Assembly: GCF_018687815.1 (NCBI RefSeq)
Contig: NZ_CP061306.1
Coordinates: 1,550,001 to 1,614,000 of the forward strand
DNA from: Polynucleobacter sp. JS-JIR-II-b4
Lineage (GTDB): Bacteria; Pseudomonadota; Gammaproteobacteria; Burkholderiales; Burkholderiaceae
DNA length: 64,000 nucleotides
Direction of reading: 5' to 3'
Numbering within the stretch: position 1 is the first letter of the stretch; the number at the start of each line of letters is the position of its first letter. Shown one piece after another: positions 25,675-34,462 of this stretch. Both the position numbers and the translations under genes were made by a program. The notes below the pieces were generated by a model. The model was not told the origin of the DNA and ran no database searches. It was given only the letters and a program-made list of their open reading frames with translations.

Positions 25675-26445
25675 ATGAACTACAAACCTACCGATAGCCC
25701 AACCAGCAAATGCTCAGTTTGCGTACTGGGTCAGTTTTGTCTGCCGGTTGGATTAAATAGTAGCGAAGTTTCCCAAATCGATACCTTAGTTAAAGAGCGC
25801 GTTCATCTTCAAAAAGGTGAAAGCCTTTATCGTCACGGCGATCCACTCAGTTCTGTATATAGCGTTCGTTTTGGCACCCTTAAAACAGAGTTCTGTCTGC
25901 AAGATGGTCGACAACAAGTGATTGGCTTTCATCTTCCCGGTGAGATTCTAGGTCTTGATGGCATTGGTGAAGGTCATTATCAGTCTGATGCAATTGCACT
26001 TGAAGAGAGCGAAGTCTGCATTATTCGTTACGATGCTTTTGAAGATTTGGCTCGGCAGATCCCCGTCTTACAAAATCAGTTCCATAAAATCATGAGTCGG
26101 GAACTGACTCAAGATCAGCGCCACCTACTATCACTTGGCACGATGCGTGCAGAAGAAAGATTGGCAGCCTTTTTATTAAGCCTCTCGCAACGTCTTGCTG
26201 CACGCGGCTATTTAAATAATGAATTTGACTTGCGTATGAGCCGCAATGATATTGGCAGCTATCTTGGGATTCAAATTGAAACTGTCAGTCGCATGCTCTC
26301 ACGCTTTGCAGAGTCGGGCTTAATTCAAATCAAACAACGCCACATCAAACTCATCGATATGGATGGGTTATATGAACTGGCAGGTATTCCAAACCCAGAT
26401 CGCCACGGCTGCGCAAGCCCTGAAATCCCAATCAAACAGGCTTAA
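25675..26445 (+). CDS. fnr: Fnr-type oxygen-sensing Crp/Fnr transcription regulator
   Basis: A 256-residue regulator. The N terminus has the iron-sulfur ligands C13, C16 and C22 (SKCSVCVLGQFC), and C115 in EESEVCIIRYDAF supplies the fourth, matching the four-cysteine [4Fe-4S] sensor of E. coli FNR. A cyclic-nucleotide-type fold follows (YRHGDPLSSVYSVRFGTLK), then a dimer helix and a helix-turn-helix (RNDIGSYLGIQIETVSRMLS) whose E-xx-SR recognition helix reads TTGAT half-sites. It should activate genes at low oxygen. A perfect target box lies upstream of ccoN at 31708-31721. Its stop overlaps that of the convergent 86-residue protein gene by three or four bases. Confidence 0.95.
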   Translation: MNYKPTDSPTSKCSVCVLGQFCLPVGLNSSEVSQIDTLVKERVHLQKGESLYRHGDPLSSVYSVRFGTLKTEFCLQDGRQQVIGFHLPGEILGLDGIGEGHYQSDAIALEESEVCIIRYDAFEDLARQIPVLQNQFHKIMSRELTQDQRHLLSLGTMRAEERLAAFLLSLSQRLAARGYLNNEFDLRMSRNDIGSYLGIQIETVSRMLSRFAESGLIQIKQRHIKLIDMDGLYELAGIPNPDRHGCASPEIPIKQA

Positions 26446-26702
26446 ATTAAGCCGCGGTCGACTTCCTTGCTATCAGATGACTCAATCCCAGGCAGGATAT
26501 AAGCAGTAAGCGCGCTAGAGATCGCACAGAAGGTCCAAATCACGAAGAACCCGACTGTATAAATACCCTCATCAGAAATATCTGGGTGGTAACCAAAAAA
26601 TAAAAGGTCTTGTGGGTGGATCACAGTAAACAACAAGCCCTCTGCCATGCCAGCCGCCAAAAATGAGGGCCACAAAATCCAGATTAGTAGGCGGTACTTC
26701 AT
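26442..26702 (-). CDS. Small membrane protein at the end of the cco operon, 86 residues
   Basis: An 86-residue protein with two membrane helices, RLLIWILWPSFLAAGMAEG and VGFFVIWTFCAISSALTAYI, separated by a short loop with HPQDLLFF. Its start overlaps the stop of the FixH-like gene by four bases (ATGA at 26699), so it is translated with the cco operon. Similar short proteins are known only as cco-linked proteins of unknown role in Burkholderiales. A part in oxidase assembly is likely from position alone. Confidence 0.75.
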   Translation of the reverse strand: MKYRLLIWILWPSFLAAGMAEGLLFTVIHPQDLLFFGYHPDISDEGIYTVGFFVIWTFCAISSALTAYILPGIESSDSKEVDRGLI

Positions 26703-26902
26703 TTTGCTGCCTGCGCATCTTTAAGCTGCTCAACCTTTAAGCCCTGCTTCACAAGGCCATCACGTAATGGCTTATCTGCATACAGATTTACAGCCAAGTA
26801 AATAGTGATAGCGCAGCCAATCATGGCTACAGCAGGTCCACTAATTAAAAGCCATGGCCATAGTTGCTTGAACCAGGGTTTAGTATTTTGTTGTTCTGTC
26901 AT
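26699..26902 (-). CDS. ccoH: FixH/CcoH-like protein, very short form
   Basis: A product of about 67 residues with one membrane helix: KPWFKQLWPWLLISGPAVAM leads into the helix, as in FixH/CcoH proteins, and a short charged tail follows. Usual CcoH proteins are about 150-170 residues with a periplasmic domain, which is missing here. ATG at 26902 is preferred over 26917 because GGAGAGG then stands 6 bases upstream. CcoH helps stabilise the cbb3 complex and interacts with CcoN. The gene follows ccoG and overlaps the next small gene by four bases, so the operon assignment is firm although the sequence is short. Confidence 0.72.
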   Translation of the reverse strand: MTEQQNTKPWFKQLWPWLLISGPAVAMIGCAITIYLAVNLYADKPLRDGLVKQGLKVEQLKDAQAAK

Positions 26903-26927
26903 ATCCATCCTCTCCATTGCTTTTGGC

Positions 26928-28385
26928 TTAACGGGGAATAATAAAAGTTGATTTCTCTTCGCGAGTTCTCGTAATTAACTCGTCACCTGACATCTCATGG
27001 GCAACTACATCAAAATGAATTGGGTAGTTACCAGCCTCATTCGCTCCAACATCAGCGCTCACCTTGATCGGCATCAGAAGATTGCTAGCTGGCCCAACCT
27101 CAATCTCGGTAACAATCTGCCCTTGTGAATTAAGCACTTTTAATCCATCCAAACCAAGCGCCTTCACCTGCACATTCATATTATTTTCAGATGCATTCAT
27201 GATTTGAATGCGATAAATATTCTCAATCCTTACACCCTCAACCTCACGCGCCAATGCCCCACGATCACGCATCACATCAACCCTTAATGGGTTTCTGGTG
27301 GCGAGAGAAACTAGAAAAGCGGCTGTAAGCACAGTGATAAAAGCGGTGTAGATCAATACGCGCGGGCGCAAAATATGGCGAATCGCACTTTGATTGGACT
27401 CTTTATCCTCAATGGCACGCTCAGTCGTATAGCGAATGAGTCCTTTTGGATAATCTACCTTCTCCATCACTTGATCGCATGCATCAATGCAGGCGCCACA
27501 ACCAATACACATATATTGCAAGCCATCACGAATATCAATGCCAGTAGGGCAAACTTGAACACAAATACTGCAGTCAACGCAATCGCCCAAACCCAGGGAA
27601 GTTAGATCTGCAGACTTGCTGCGACTGCCCCTTGGTTCGCCACGCACTTTATCGTATGTCACCAAGAATGTATCTTTATCTACCATCACGCTTTGGAAGC
27701 GTGCATATGGGCACATGTATTTACATACTTGTTCACGCATGAACCCTGCGTTACCCCAGGTTGCAAAGCTATAGAAGCACAACCAGAAAGTCTGCCATGG
27801 ACCCAAAGACAGATGAATTAATGCAGAACCTAAGGTGCTAATTGGGGTGAAATACCCAATAAAAGTAAAGCCTGTCCAGAATGCGATCAATAACCATAGG
27901 AAATGCTTCGTAATCTTTAAACGCCATTTACGGAAACCCCAAGGCCACTCTTCGCCATCCAAACGAATACGGGCAAAACGATCTCCCTCGACCTTGCGCT
28001 CGATCCACATGAAGATTTCGGTATAGACGGTCTGCGGACAGGCATACCCACAAAATAAACGCCCGGCAACTGCAGTAAATAGAAATAAAGCGAGCGCAGA
28101 AAGAATCAATAAGAGGGTGAGATAAATCACGTCTTGTGGCCATAACACGAGGCCAAAGATGTAAAACTTACGCTGAATTAAATCAAAGAGAACTGCTTGA
28201 CGACCATTCCAACTAACCCATGGCAAGCCGTAAAACAGCAGCTGAGTAGCAAATACCAGAATGAAGCGCCAGCGGGCAAAGAGCCCTGATACTGAACGCG
28301 GATAAATCTTTCGCCGAACCTCGTAAAGAGACTCCTCAATAACTTCTATCGGAACAGGTTTCCCACCCGGCGGAATATATGGCAC
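26928..28385 (-). CDS. ccoG: Cytochrome c oxidase accessory protein CcoG
   Basis: A 485-residue membrane ferredoxin of the CcoG/FixG/RdxA family. The N-terminal membrane part has GRLFCGYACPQTVYTE. A ferredoxin domain around residues 265-305 has CVDCSICVQVCPTGID and CIGCGACIDACDQVM, giving two [4Fe-4S] sites. The C-terminal part is an exported Ig-like domain (FixG_C). CcoG reduces copper(II) during insertion of CuB into the cbb3 oxidase. The start appears to be GTG at 28385, 12 bases after the ccoP stop, which fits the operon. Confidence 0.95.
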   Translation of the reverse strand: MPYIPPGGKPVPIEVIEESLYEVRRKIYPRSVSGLFARWRFILVFATQLLFYGLPWVSWNGRQAVLFDLIQRKFYIFGLVLWPQDVIYLTLLLILSALALFLFTAVAGRLFCGYACPQTVYTEIFMWIERKVEGDRFARIRLDGEEWPWGFRKWRLKITKHFLWLLIAFWTGFTFIGYFTPISTLGSALIHLSLGPWQTFWLCFYSFATWGNAGFMREQVCKYMCPYARFQSVMVDKDTFLVTYDKVRGEPRGSRSKSADLTSLGLGDCVDCSICVQVCPTGIDIRDGLQYMCIGCGACIDACDQVMEKVDYPKGLIRYTTERAIEDKESNQSAIRHILRPRVLIYTAFITVLTAAFLVSLATRNPLRVDVMRDRGALAREVEGVRIENIYRIQIMNASENNMNVQVKALGLDGLKVLNSQGQIVTEIEVGPASNLLMPIKVSADVGANEAGNYPIHFDVVAHEMSGDELITRTREEKSTFIIPR

Positions 28386-28397
28386 TGATTGCTATTC

Positions 28398-29324
28398 TTA
28401 CTTAGCTGTTGCTGGTTGTTTATTGTTAGATAAACCCCAGACATAAGCTGCTAATAAATGAATCTTCTCAGGACTCAATACCTTATCTTGAGCAGGCATC
28501 ATAGCCATACGACCCTTAGTTACCGTTTCAATAATCGTCGCTTCTGAACCGCCATATAACCAAGTTTTATCAGTTAAGTTTGGTGCACCAATAGCAATAT
28601 TTCCTTTGCCATCAGGGCCATGGCAGGCTACGCAGTTTGCAGCGAATACTTGTGCGCCACGGGCTGCTTTAGCATCATCTGCTGACAAACCTGAGAGGCT
28701 ACGTACATAGTTAGCAACATCCACAATTTGATTGCTATCCAGTTGTGGGAATGGAGGCATCACACCGCCACGTCCATAGGTAATGGATGCCTTGATATTT
28801 TCTGGTGAACCTCCATAGAGCCAGTCACCATCAGTCAAATTAGGAAAGCCTTTAGCGCCTCCAGCATCAGAGCCATGACACTGTGCACAAGAATTCAGGA
28901 AGAGGCGTTGACCCATTTCGCGGGCTTTAGGATCGGCCGCCACTTGCTCAATGTCCATCTTGACGTATTTCGCATAAACAGGCTTTAGCTCATCATTTGC
29001 TTCAGTCATAGAGCTCATCAAAGCACCATCAGTGGTGTAGCCCATAATCCCCGGAAATGATCCCAAACCTGGAAATAACACTAAGTAGACCAATGCAAAG
29101 ATGCAAGAGAGCAAGAACATCCACATCCACCAACGTGGCAATGGATTATTTAACTCACGCAGATCGCCATCCCATACGTGACCCGTATCAGCAACCGCGC
29201 CATCGGCCGTATGCACAACCTTTGCTTTCCTTTGGGAGAACAAAAGCCAGATACACCAGAAAATTCCAACTAATGCAACTAAGGCGATGTAAGCACTCCA
29301 ACCGCTGCTAAAAAAGTCACTCAT
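28398..29324 (-). CDS. ccoP: cbb3-type cytochrome c oxidase dihaem subunit III
   Basis: A 308-residue subunit with two N-terminal membrane helices and two cytochrome c domains. The haem motifs are CAQCH (about residue 148) and CVACH (about residue 231), each followed by a distal Met-containing segment (MPPFPQ; MMPAQD). The N-terminal linker ADTGHVWDGDLRELNNPLPRWW is diagnostic of CcoP. It carries electrons from cytochrome c to CcoO/CcoN. Its start overlaps the ccoQ stop by ATGA, so translation is coupled. Confidence 0.97.
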   Translation of the reverse strand: MSDFFSSGWSAYIALVALVGIFWCIWLLFSQRKAKVVHTADGAVADTGHVWDGDLRELNNPLPRWWMWMFLLSCIFALVYLVLFPGLGSFPGIMGYTTDGALMSSMTEANDELKPVYAKYVKMDIEQVAADPKAREMGQRLFLNSCAQCHGSDAGGAKGFPNLTDGDWLYGGSPENIKASITYGRGGVMPPFPQLDSNQIVDVANYVRSLSGLSADDAKAARGAQVFAANCVACHGPDGKGNIAIGAPNLTDKTWLYGGSEATIIETVTKGRMAMMPAQDKVLSPEKIHLLAAYVWGLSNNKQPATAK

Positions 29325-29488
29325 GATTTGTCCTTACTAAATTCATCCGGAAGATCAAATGGAAGCTCTGCTGATTCCTGATTTGCTTTCTTGCGACCAG
29401 GAGACCAAGCCCACAAAACAATTCCTACAAAAAAAACTAGGCCTATTACTGTAGAAAATGCCGAGAGGTAGGGAGTAATCTGTTCCAT
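29321..29488 (-). CDS. ccoQ: cbb3-type cytochrome oxidase subunit CcoQ/FixQ
   Basis: A 55-residue protein read from ATG at 29488: one membrane helix (FSTVIGLVFFVGIVLWAW) followed by the charged tail SPGRKKANQESAELPFDLPDE, the usual design of CcoQ. Its TGA overlaps the ccoP start. CcoQ stabilises the cbb3 complex, particularly in oxygen. No clear ribosome site is seen upstream, where the sequence is AT-rich. The assignment rests on size, topology and place between ccoO and ccoP. Confidence 0.88.
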   Translation of the reverse strand: MEQITPYLSAFSTVIGLVFFVGIVLWAWSPGRKKANQESAELPFDLPDEFSKDKS

Positions 29489-29523
29489 TTGATTTAAGTA
29501 TTTTTAATTAATAACCTTGTTAA

Positions 29524-30174
29524 TTACTTCGCTACAACTTCTTCGACAGTAATATAGCGACGCGTAATACCTAAGCCTTGCAGGTAAGCAACTAATGCAT
29601 CTAACTCCGTCTTACCCTCTAACTCTGCAGGTGCATTTGCAATCATTTCATCAGTGTATGGAACGCCTAAACGCCGCATAGCAACCATATGTGACTGAAT
29701 AGAGCTTGCATCAGCTGCATTTTTTCCGAGCCAAGGATAAGCAGGCATATTGGACTCTGGCACTACGTCGCGTGGGTTATTCAAGTGAATTTGATGCCAT
29801 GCATCTGAATAGCGCCCACCTACACGTGCCAAATCTGGGCCTGTACGCTTACTACCCCATAGGAATGGATGGTCATATACAGACTCGCCAGCCAATGAAT
29901 AGGGGCCGTAGCGCTCTACTTCAGAACGCAATGTCCGTATCTGCTGTGAATGGCAACCGACACAACCTTCACGCTGATAGATATCGCGACCAGCTAAACG
30001 CAAAGCTGTGTATGGAACAACACCAGGACTAGGCTCAGTAGTAGTGTGCTGGAAAAAGAGTGGAACAATTTGCACCAACCCTGCAATCGATACAACCACG
30101 ATCGTTGCAATAATTAACCAACCAACGTTTTTCTCAAGCGTTCCGTGGGAAAAGAATTTATTTTCGCTAGACAT
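29524..30174 (-). CDS. ccoO: cbb3-type cytochrome c oxidase monohaem subunit II
   Basis: A 216-residue membrane-anchored cytochrome c. An N-terminal helix ([20 protein letters not shown]) leads to the haem site [13 protein letters not shown] (about residues 71-83), with [12 protein letters not shown] providing the Met ligand. These are standard CcoO motifs. ATG at 30174 follows AAGGAGAAGAAA. It passes electrons from CcoP to the catalytic subunit CcoN. It directly follows ccoN with 12 bases between. Confidence 0.97.
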   Translation of the reverse strand: MSSENKFFSHGTLEKNVGWLIIATIVVVSIAGLVQIVPLFFQHTTTEPSPGVVPYTALRLAGRDIYQREGCVGCHSQQIRTLRSEVERYGPYSLAGESVYDHPFLWGSKRTGPDLARVGGRYSDAWHQIHLNNPRDVVPESNMPAYPWLGKNAADASSIQSHMVAMRRLGVPYTDEMIANAPAELEGKTELDALVAYLQGLGITRRYITVEEVVAK

Positions 30175-30186
30175 TTTCTTCTCCTT

Positions 30187-31626
30187 TTAGTGTTCAGCAA
30201 CGGCCATTGGAATAGGCGCATTTACAAAAGTTTTACCCTGCACTGTTTTGAAGACGTTGTACGCCATCAAGAACATGCCGCTTAGGTAGCACAAGCCGCC
30301 CATCAAACGAATAACATAGAAAGGGAAAGTCGCTTTAACAGACTCGACAAAGCTATATGTCAAAGTGCCGTCTGGTTCAAACGCTCTCCACATCAAACCT
30401 TGCATAACGCCGGCAATCCACATTGCAGCGATATAGAGAACAACACCAATAGTGGCGATCCAGAAATGCAACTCAATCCACTTGGTGTTGTACATTTCTT
30501 TTTGACCAACCAAGCGCGGGATCAGATAGTAGAGAGAGCCAATGGTAATCATGGCTACCCAACCCAAAGCACCAGAGTGAACGTGCCCAATAGTCCAGTC
30601 TGTGTAGTGAGACAAGCTATTCACTGTCTTGATAGACATCATGGAGCCTTCAAAGGTAGACATACCGTAGAAGGACAATGCCACTACCAAGAATTTCAAG
30701 ATCGGATCACGACGCAATTTATACCAAGCGCCAGACAATGTCATGATGCCGTTGATCATGCCACCCCAAGATGGGGCTAGCAAAATTAAAGAGAACACAG
30801 TACCGAGCGACTGAGTCCAGTCAGGCAAAGAAGTGTGTTGTAAGTGGTGAGGGCCTGCCCACATATACGTAAAGTTCAAGGCCCAGAAGTGAACAATCGA
30901 CAAACGATATGAATAGATTGGACGCTCAGCCTGCTTTGGAATGAAGTAATACATCATGCCCAAGAAGCTAGTGGTCAAGAAGAAGCCTACTGCATTGTGG
31001 CCATACCACCACTGAACCATTGCATCTTGAACCCCAGCATATGCAGAGTAGGACTTCCATAATGTTGCAGGCATCTCTAAGTTATTAAAGATATGCAGAA
31101 TGGCAATAGTCAGAATGTATGCGCCGAAGAACCAGTTCGAAACATAAATATGTTTCGTTTTGCGCTTCATGATGGTGCCAAAGAAAACAACTGCATAGGC
31201 TACCCAAACTACAGTGATCAAAATATCAATCGGCCACTCAAGCTCAGCGTATTCTTTTGAGGTTGATATGCCCAATGGCAATGTCACTGCAGCCAGCACA
31301 ATAACTGCCTGCCAGCCCCAGAAGGTAAAGGCTGCTAGCTTGTCACAAAACAAACGCGCCTGACATGTACGCTGAACGATGTAATAGGATGTTGCGAATA
31401 AGGCTGACCCACCAAAAGCAAAAATCACTGCATTGGTGTGCAAAGGACGCAAGCGACCATAACTCAACCAAGGAATATTAAAAGTGATTTCAGGCCAGAT
31501 CAACTGGGCTGCGAGGATAACCCCCACGAGCATGCCAACAATTCCCCAAAGCACAGTAACGATGGCAAATTGGCTGACAACCTTGTAATTGAAGGTATCT
31601 TGATTACTCCCCACGGTAAGTCCCAT
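30187..31626 (-). CDS. ccoN: cbb3-type cytochrome c oxidase catalytic subunit I
   Basis: A 12-helix haem-copper oxidase subunit with the family histidines in [42 protein letters not shown] (CuB ligands) and [15 protein letters not shown]. The frame is open to 31659, but ATG at 31626 (479 residues) is the better start: AAAGGAG sits 5-6 bases before it, and no early in-frame ATG upstream has such a site. It reduces oxygen at low tension and pumps protons. A FNR-controlled promoter is predicted at 31673-31721, leaving a leader of about 47 bases. Confidence 0.97.
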   Translation of the reverse strand: MGLTVGSNQDTFNYKVVSQFAIVTVLWGIVGMLVGVILAAQLIWPEITFNIPWLSYGRLRPLHTNAVIFAFGGSALFATSYYIVQRTCQARLFCDKLAAFTFWGWQAVIVLAAVTLPLGISTSKEYAELEWPIDILITVVWVAYAVVFFGTIMKRKTKHIYVSNWFFGAYILTIAILHIFNNLEMPATLWKSYSAYAGVQDAMVQWWYGHNAVGFFLTTSFLGMMYYFIPKQAERPIYSYRLSIVHFWALNFTYMWAGPHHLQHTSLPDWTQSLGTVFSLILLAPSWGGMINGIMTLSGAWYKLRRDPILKFLVVALSFYGMSTFEGSMMSIKTVNSLSHYTDWTIGHVHSGALGWVAMITIGSLYYLIPRLVGQKEMYNTKWIELHFWIATIGVVLYIAAMWIAGVMQGLMWRAFEPDGTLTYSFVESVKATFPFYVIRLMGGLCYLSGMFLMAYNVFKTVQGKTFVNAPIPMAVAEH

Positions 31627-31672
31627 GGTTTCTCCTTTTTTGTGACCAAACAGCGACATAATCCAAATAGAC

Positions 31673-31721
31673 TGGATTGATTATCAAAGTAGAGTCCCAA
31701 GGGGGATTTGATCTATATCAA
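31673..31721 (-). promoter_or_regulatory. Predicted FNR-dependent class II promoter of ccoNOQPG
   Basis: On the minus strand the sequence TTGAT-ATAG-ATCAA (31708-31721) is a perfect FNR box. A GATAAT -10 element lies at 31685-31680. A start 7 bases beyond it, near 31673, puts the box centre at -41.5, the standard class II activator position. The TTGATTATCAA palindrome at 31677-31687 overlaps the -10 region. Confidence 0.85.
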
Positions 31722-31743
31722 AAAGGGTGAGGCAAATTCACCC
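31720..31743 (-). terminator. Terminator after ccoS, just upstream of the ccoN promoter
   Basis: On the minus strand GGGTGA and TCACCC arms (31743-31738 and 31730-31725) form a 6-bp stem with a 7-base loop, followed by TTTTT. It separates the MFS-ccoI-ccoS transcript from ccoN and abuts the FNR box. Confidence 0.65.
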
Positions 31744-31816
31744 TGCACATCTAAGGGAAACCCTAGATTGCTTTAGCTATTTAAATATATAACTATTATT
31801 GAGAGTGTTTACTAAC

Positions 31817-31972
31817 TTATTTGGATTTTGGAGCGTCATCATCCATCAAAATCGCCTCACCGGGACCGTCTAAATCGTCAAATTGACCACTTTTTATGGA
31901 CCAGTTCAAAATCCAGACCAAAAGGCCAATTAAAACCAGAGAAATGGGAATGAGAAGAAATAGACTTTCCAT
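31817..31972 (-). CDS. ccoS: cbb3-type cytochrome oxidase assembly protein CcoS
   Basis: A 51-residue protein read from ATG at 31972. It has one membrane helix (LFLLIPISLVLIGLLVWILNW), then the conserved SGQFDDLDGPGEAIL stretch, which is diagnostic of CcoS, and a short acidic tail. It lies 9 bases after the ccoI stop and overlaps nothing. CcoS is needed for insertion of haem and CuB into the cbb3 oxidase. The family match is clear despite the size. Confidence 0.93.
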   Translation of the reverse strand: MESLFLLIPISLVLIGLLVWILNWSIKSGQFDDLDGPGEAILMDDDAPKSK

Positions 31973-31981
31973 TCCTATAGT

Positions 31982-34462
31982 CTAAGCCTTTCGTAAGCGC
32001 CAGGCATTTAAAGTCACGGCTAACGAGGAAAGCGACATCCCGATCCCAGCAACCCAGGGATTTACTAAGCCCATCATTGCAGCAGGAATAGCCAGCAAGT
32101 TGTAAGCCAAGGCCCACCATAAGTTTTCTTTGATGATTGCGTGAGTTTTATCAGCTAGCAACAAAGTTTTTGCTAAAGGCTCTAGAGAACTAGCCGTCAG
32201 AATTGCATCAGCTCCAGCTGCAGCCAAAGGTGCACCAGCGCCAACTGCAATAGAAATATCAGCACGAGCAAGCAAAGGCGCATCGTTCACACCATCGCCA
32301 ATAGCCCATACAAAACGACCTTCTTTTTGCAACCTTTCGATGTAGTCATACTTATCTTCAGGCGTACAACCGCCTCGATATTGCTTAATACCAACATGAT
32401 GTGCCCACCACGCAACCGTAGCGCGATCATCACCAGAAACTAAATGCACTGCAATCTTTCTAGACTTCACTACTTTTAGGAATTGCTCTAATCCTGCTCT
32501 AGGCGTGTCCAAAAATACAAAGCTAGCTATTAATCCTTGTGCATCCGCTAAATGCACCTGACCGTATTGCCCTAATTGCGCACTCTGCTCTACCCCCAGC
32601 CACAATGCACTTCCTAAGCGATACTCGCCTGAACTTAAACCTTTTCCCAGTTGATTAATCACTGGCTCACTCAATGTAGGTAAAGATAAATTTTCAGCAG
32701 TAGCGGCACGCATCAAAGAAAGTGCCAACGGATGTCTTTGCCCTGCCTCCAATACCGCAGCTAAGGCCAAGGCATTTTCACGTCGATAGCCCGCACGCAA
32801 ATTAATAACCTCTTGCAACTCTGGCTGACCCATCGTTAGTGTGCCGGTCTTATCTAACACTAAGTCAGTTGCTTTTACTAAACCTTCCATCACATGACCA
32901 CGCACAATCAGTAAACCTAATTTAGTTACCGCACCTTGCGCTGCTGCCATAGCAGTTGGAACTGCTAGTGATAAAGCACAAGGGCAGCTAGCAACTAGAA
33001 CAGAAACTAAAACTGTCCACGCACGACTAGGGTCAAAGTACAGCCAAATAGCGGACGAAGCAAACGCACCGAATAGTAAAAAGGCAACAAAATAAGCAGT
33101 CCACTTTTCAGCCAGACTCACCATGACTGGTTTAGCAAGTAATGCTTGATCTAATAAGGAAGCAATTCCAGCGATACGGGTTGATTGCCCCACTGCCTCA
33201 ATTCGCATGAACAATGGATTCAGTATGTTGTGAGTACCAGCGTACACACGGTCACCAATCTTTTTCTCAACCGGCTTAGATTCGCCCGTGAGCAAAGACT
33301 CGTCTAAAGCACTCACATTTTCAATCAGGACACCGTCAGCAGGCACCACTTCCCCTGGAGAAACTCGTAATACCTCTCCAGGATTGCAATTAACTACGGG
33401 AACCACTTCAATTTCTTGTGATGCTGGATAGTTCAATGCCCGCTCACATGTTGCAGGCAGTTGTTTAGCTAAAGCCTCTGCTCCACCTTGCGCATCTTGT
33501 CTTGCTAAAAGCTCCACATATCTGGCCGCCAAGATAAATGCCACAAACATGGTGATGGAATCAAAATAAGTATGTCCGACACCGGCAATTAAATTAATGG
33601 TGCCCGCAATAAATGCCAAAGCTAAAGCTAATGCAATAGGAACATCCATTCCCAACATATGCGTTTGCTTAAAAGACTGCACACTTCGCCAAGCCGACTG
33701 GAATATTGGACCTGCTGAGTAGACCATCACAGGAACAGTCAATAACCAGCTAGTCCAACCTAAAAGAATCTCAAATTCCGGAGTAATGTCGGCGCCGACA
33801 TACGTAGGCCAGGCATACATCATGACCTGCATCATGCCCAGCATTGCTACACCTAGTCGCAAAAGAAGGTGGCGCCTTTCCTTTTTAGCGCGATCTAATG
33901 ATTGGGAGGGTTCAAATGGCCAAGCCTCATAACCAATGCGCTCAATTTCAAAAAGTAATCTTGCTAAGCTCGTTTTATCTGAAGAAAAACGCACCATTAC
34001 TTTTTGAGTAACGTAATTGATTTGCACATCCTTAACACCTGCATTACGACGTAAATGTTGCTCACACAGCCAAACACAAGCTGCACATCGAATTTTTTCT
34101 AAGCGCAAAGTGGTTTCAAGATCACCCTCCCCTCCAGATGGACGGGTAAAACGGCCTCGCAATGAAGGATCATCATAAGGCTTAAGCTTCTCCGGAATCT
34201 CATCACTTGCAAGATAGGCTGCCGGCTTATCACCCGACTGAGAACGCCTGGCATAAAAAACCTCTAGGCCTTCTCCATGAATTGTTTGCGCAATTGCCAT
34301 GCAACCCGGACAACAGAATGGACGTGTCTCACCACCCAGTTCCGCCTCAGTTAATTCCCCTGGGAGAATCTGGCTTGAACAGTGATAGCAAACTAAAGCA
34401 TTCTTTTTGTTCATCTGCTCATTTACCTGCTCATTTATCTGCTCATTTATCCGATTACTCAT
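31982..34462 (-). CDS. ccoI: Cu(+)-translocating P1B-type ATPase CcoI/FixI
   Basis: An 826-residue copper ATPase. The N terminus has the CcoI-type zinc-ribbon motif (CYHCSS and PFCCPGCMA) and a heavy-metal domain with CAACVWLCEQHL. The P-type core follows: LTGES in the actuator domain, SCPCALSLAVP (CPC, about residue 493), DKTGTLT (about 537) and GDGVNDAPLLA (about 724). It exports copper for cbb3 assembly. The start ATG at 34462 overlaps the stop of the MFS gene (ATGA). The first 16 residues are a repeated NEQ peptide encoded by 12-bp repeats; a second ATG at 34414 just after them could be the real start. Confidence 0.95.
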   Translation of the reverse strand: MSNRINEQINEQVNEQMNKKNALVCYHCSSQILPGELTEAELGGETRPFCCPGCMAIAQTIHGEGLEVFYARRSQSGDKPAAYLASDEIPEKLKPYDDPSLRGRFTRPSGGEGDLETTLRLEKIRCAACVWLCEQHLRRNAGVKDVQINYVTQKVMVRFSSDKTSLARLLFEIERIGYEAWPFEPSQSLDRAKKERRHLLLRLGVAMLGMMQVMMYAWPTYVGADITPEFEILLGWTSWLLTVPVMVYSAGPIFQSAWRSVQSFKQTHMLGMDVPIALALALAFIAGTINLIAGVGHTYFDSITMFVAFILAARYVELLARQDAQGGAEALAKQLPATCERALNYPASQEIEVVPVVNCNPGEVLRVSPGEVVPADGVLIENVSALDESLLTGESKPVEKKIGDRVYAGTHNILNPLFMRIEAVGQSTRIAGIASLLDQALLAKPVMVSLAEKWTAYFVAFLLFGAFASSAIWLYFDPSRAWTVLVSVLVASCPCALSLAVPTAMAAAQGAVTKLGLLIVRGHVMEGLVKATDLVLDKTGTLTMGQPELQEVINLRAGYRRENALALAAVLEAGQRHPLALSLMRAATAENLSLPTLSEPVINQLGKGLSSGEYRLGSALWLGVEQSAQLGQYGQVHLADAQGLIASFVFLDTPRAGLEQFLKVVKSRKIAVHLVSGDDRATVAWWAHHVGIKQYRGGCTPEDKYDYIERLQKEGRFVWAIGDGVNDAPLLARADISIAVGAGAPLAAAGADAILTASSLEPLAKTLLLADKTHAIIKENLWWALAYNLLAIPAAMMGLVNPWVAGIGMSLSSLAVTLNAWRLRKA
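34415..34450. repeat. Three 12-bp tandem repeats inside the start of ccoI
   Basis: CTGCTCATTTAY is present three times in a row (34415-34426, 34427-34438, 34439-34450), differing at the last base only. On the coding strand it encodes repeated INEQ/VNEQ peptides between two possible ccoI start codons. Copy number could change by slippage without breaking the frame. Confidence 0.85.

Noticed and set aside
31677-31687. TTGATTATCAA as a second FNR box
   Set aside because: The half-sites are one base apart instead of four, and the sequence coincides with the predicted -10 region, so it is not a functional FNR site by spacing.
31878-32120. 80-residue frame overlapping ccoS and the end of ccoI
   Set aside because: It overlaps both genes in another frame, whereas ccoS in its own frame matches the known family.
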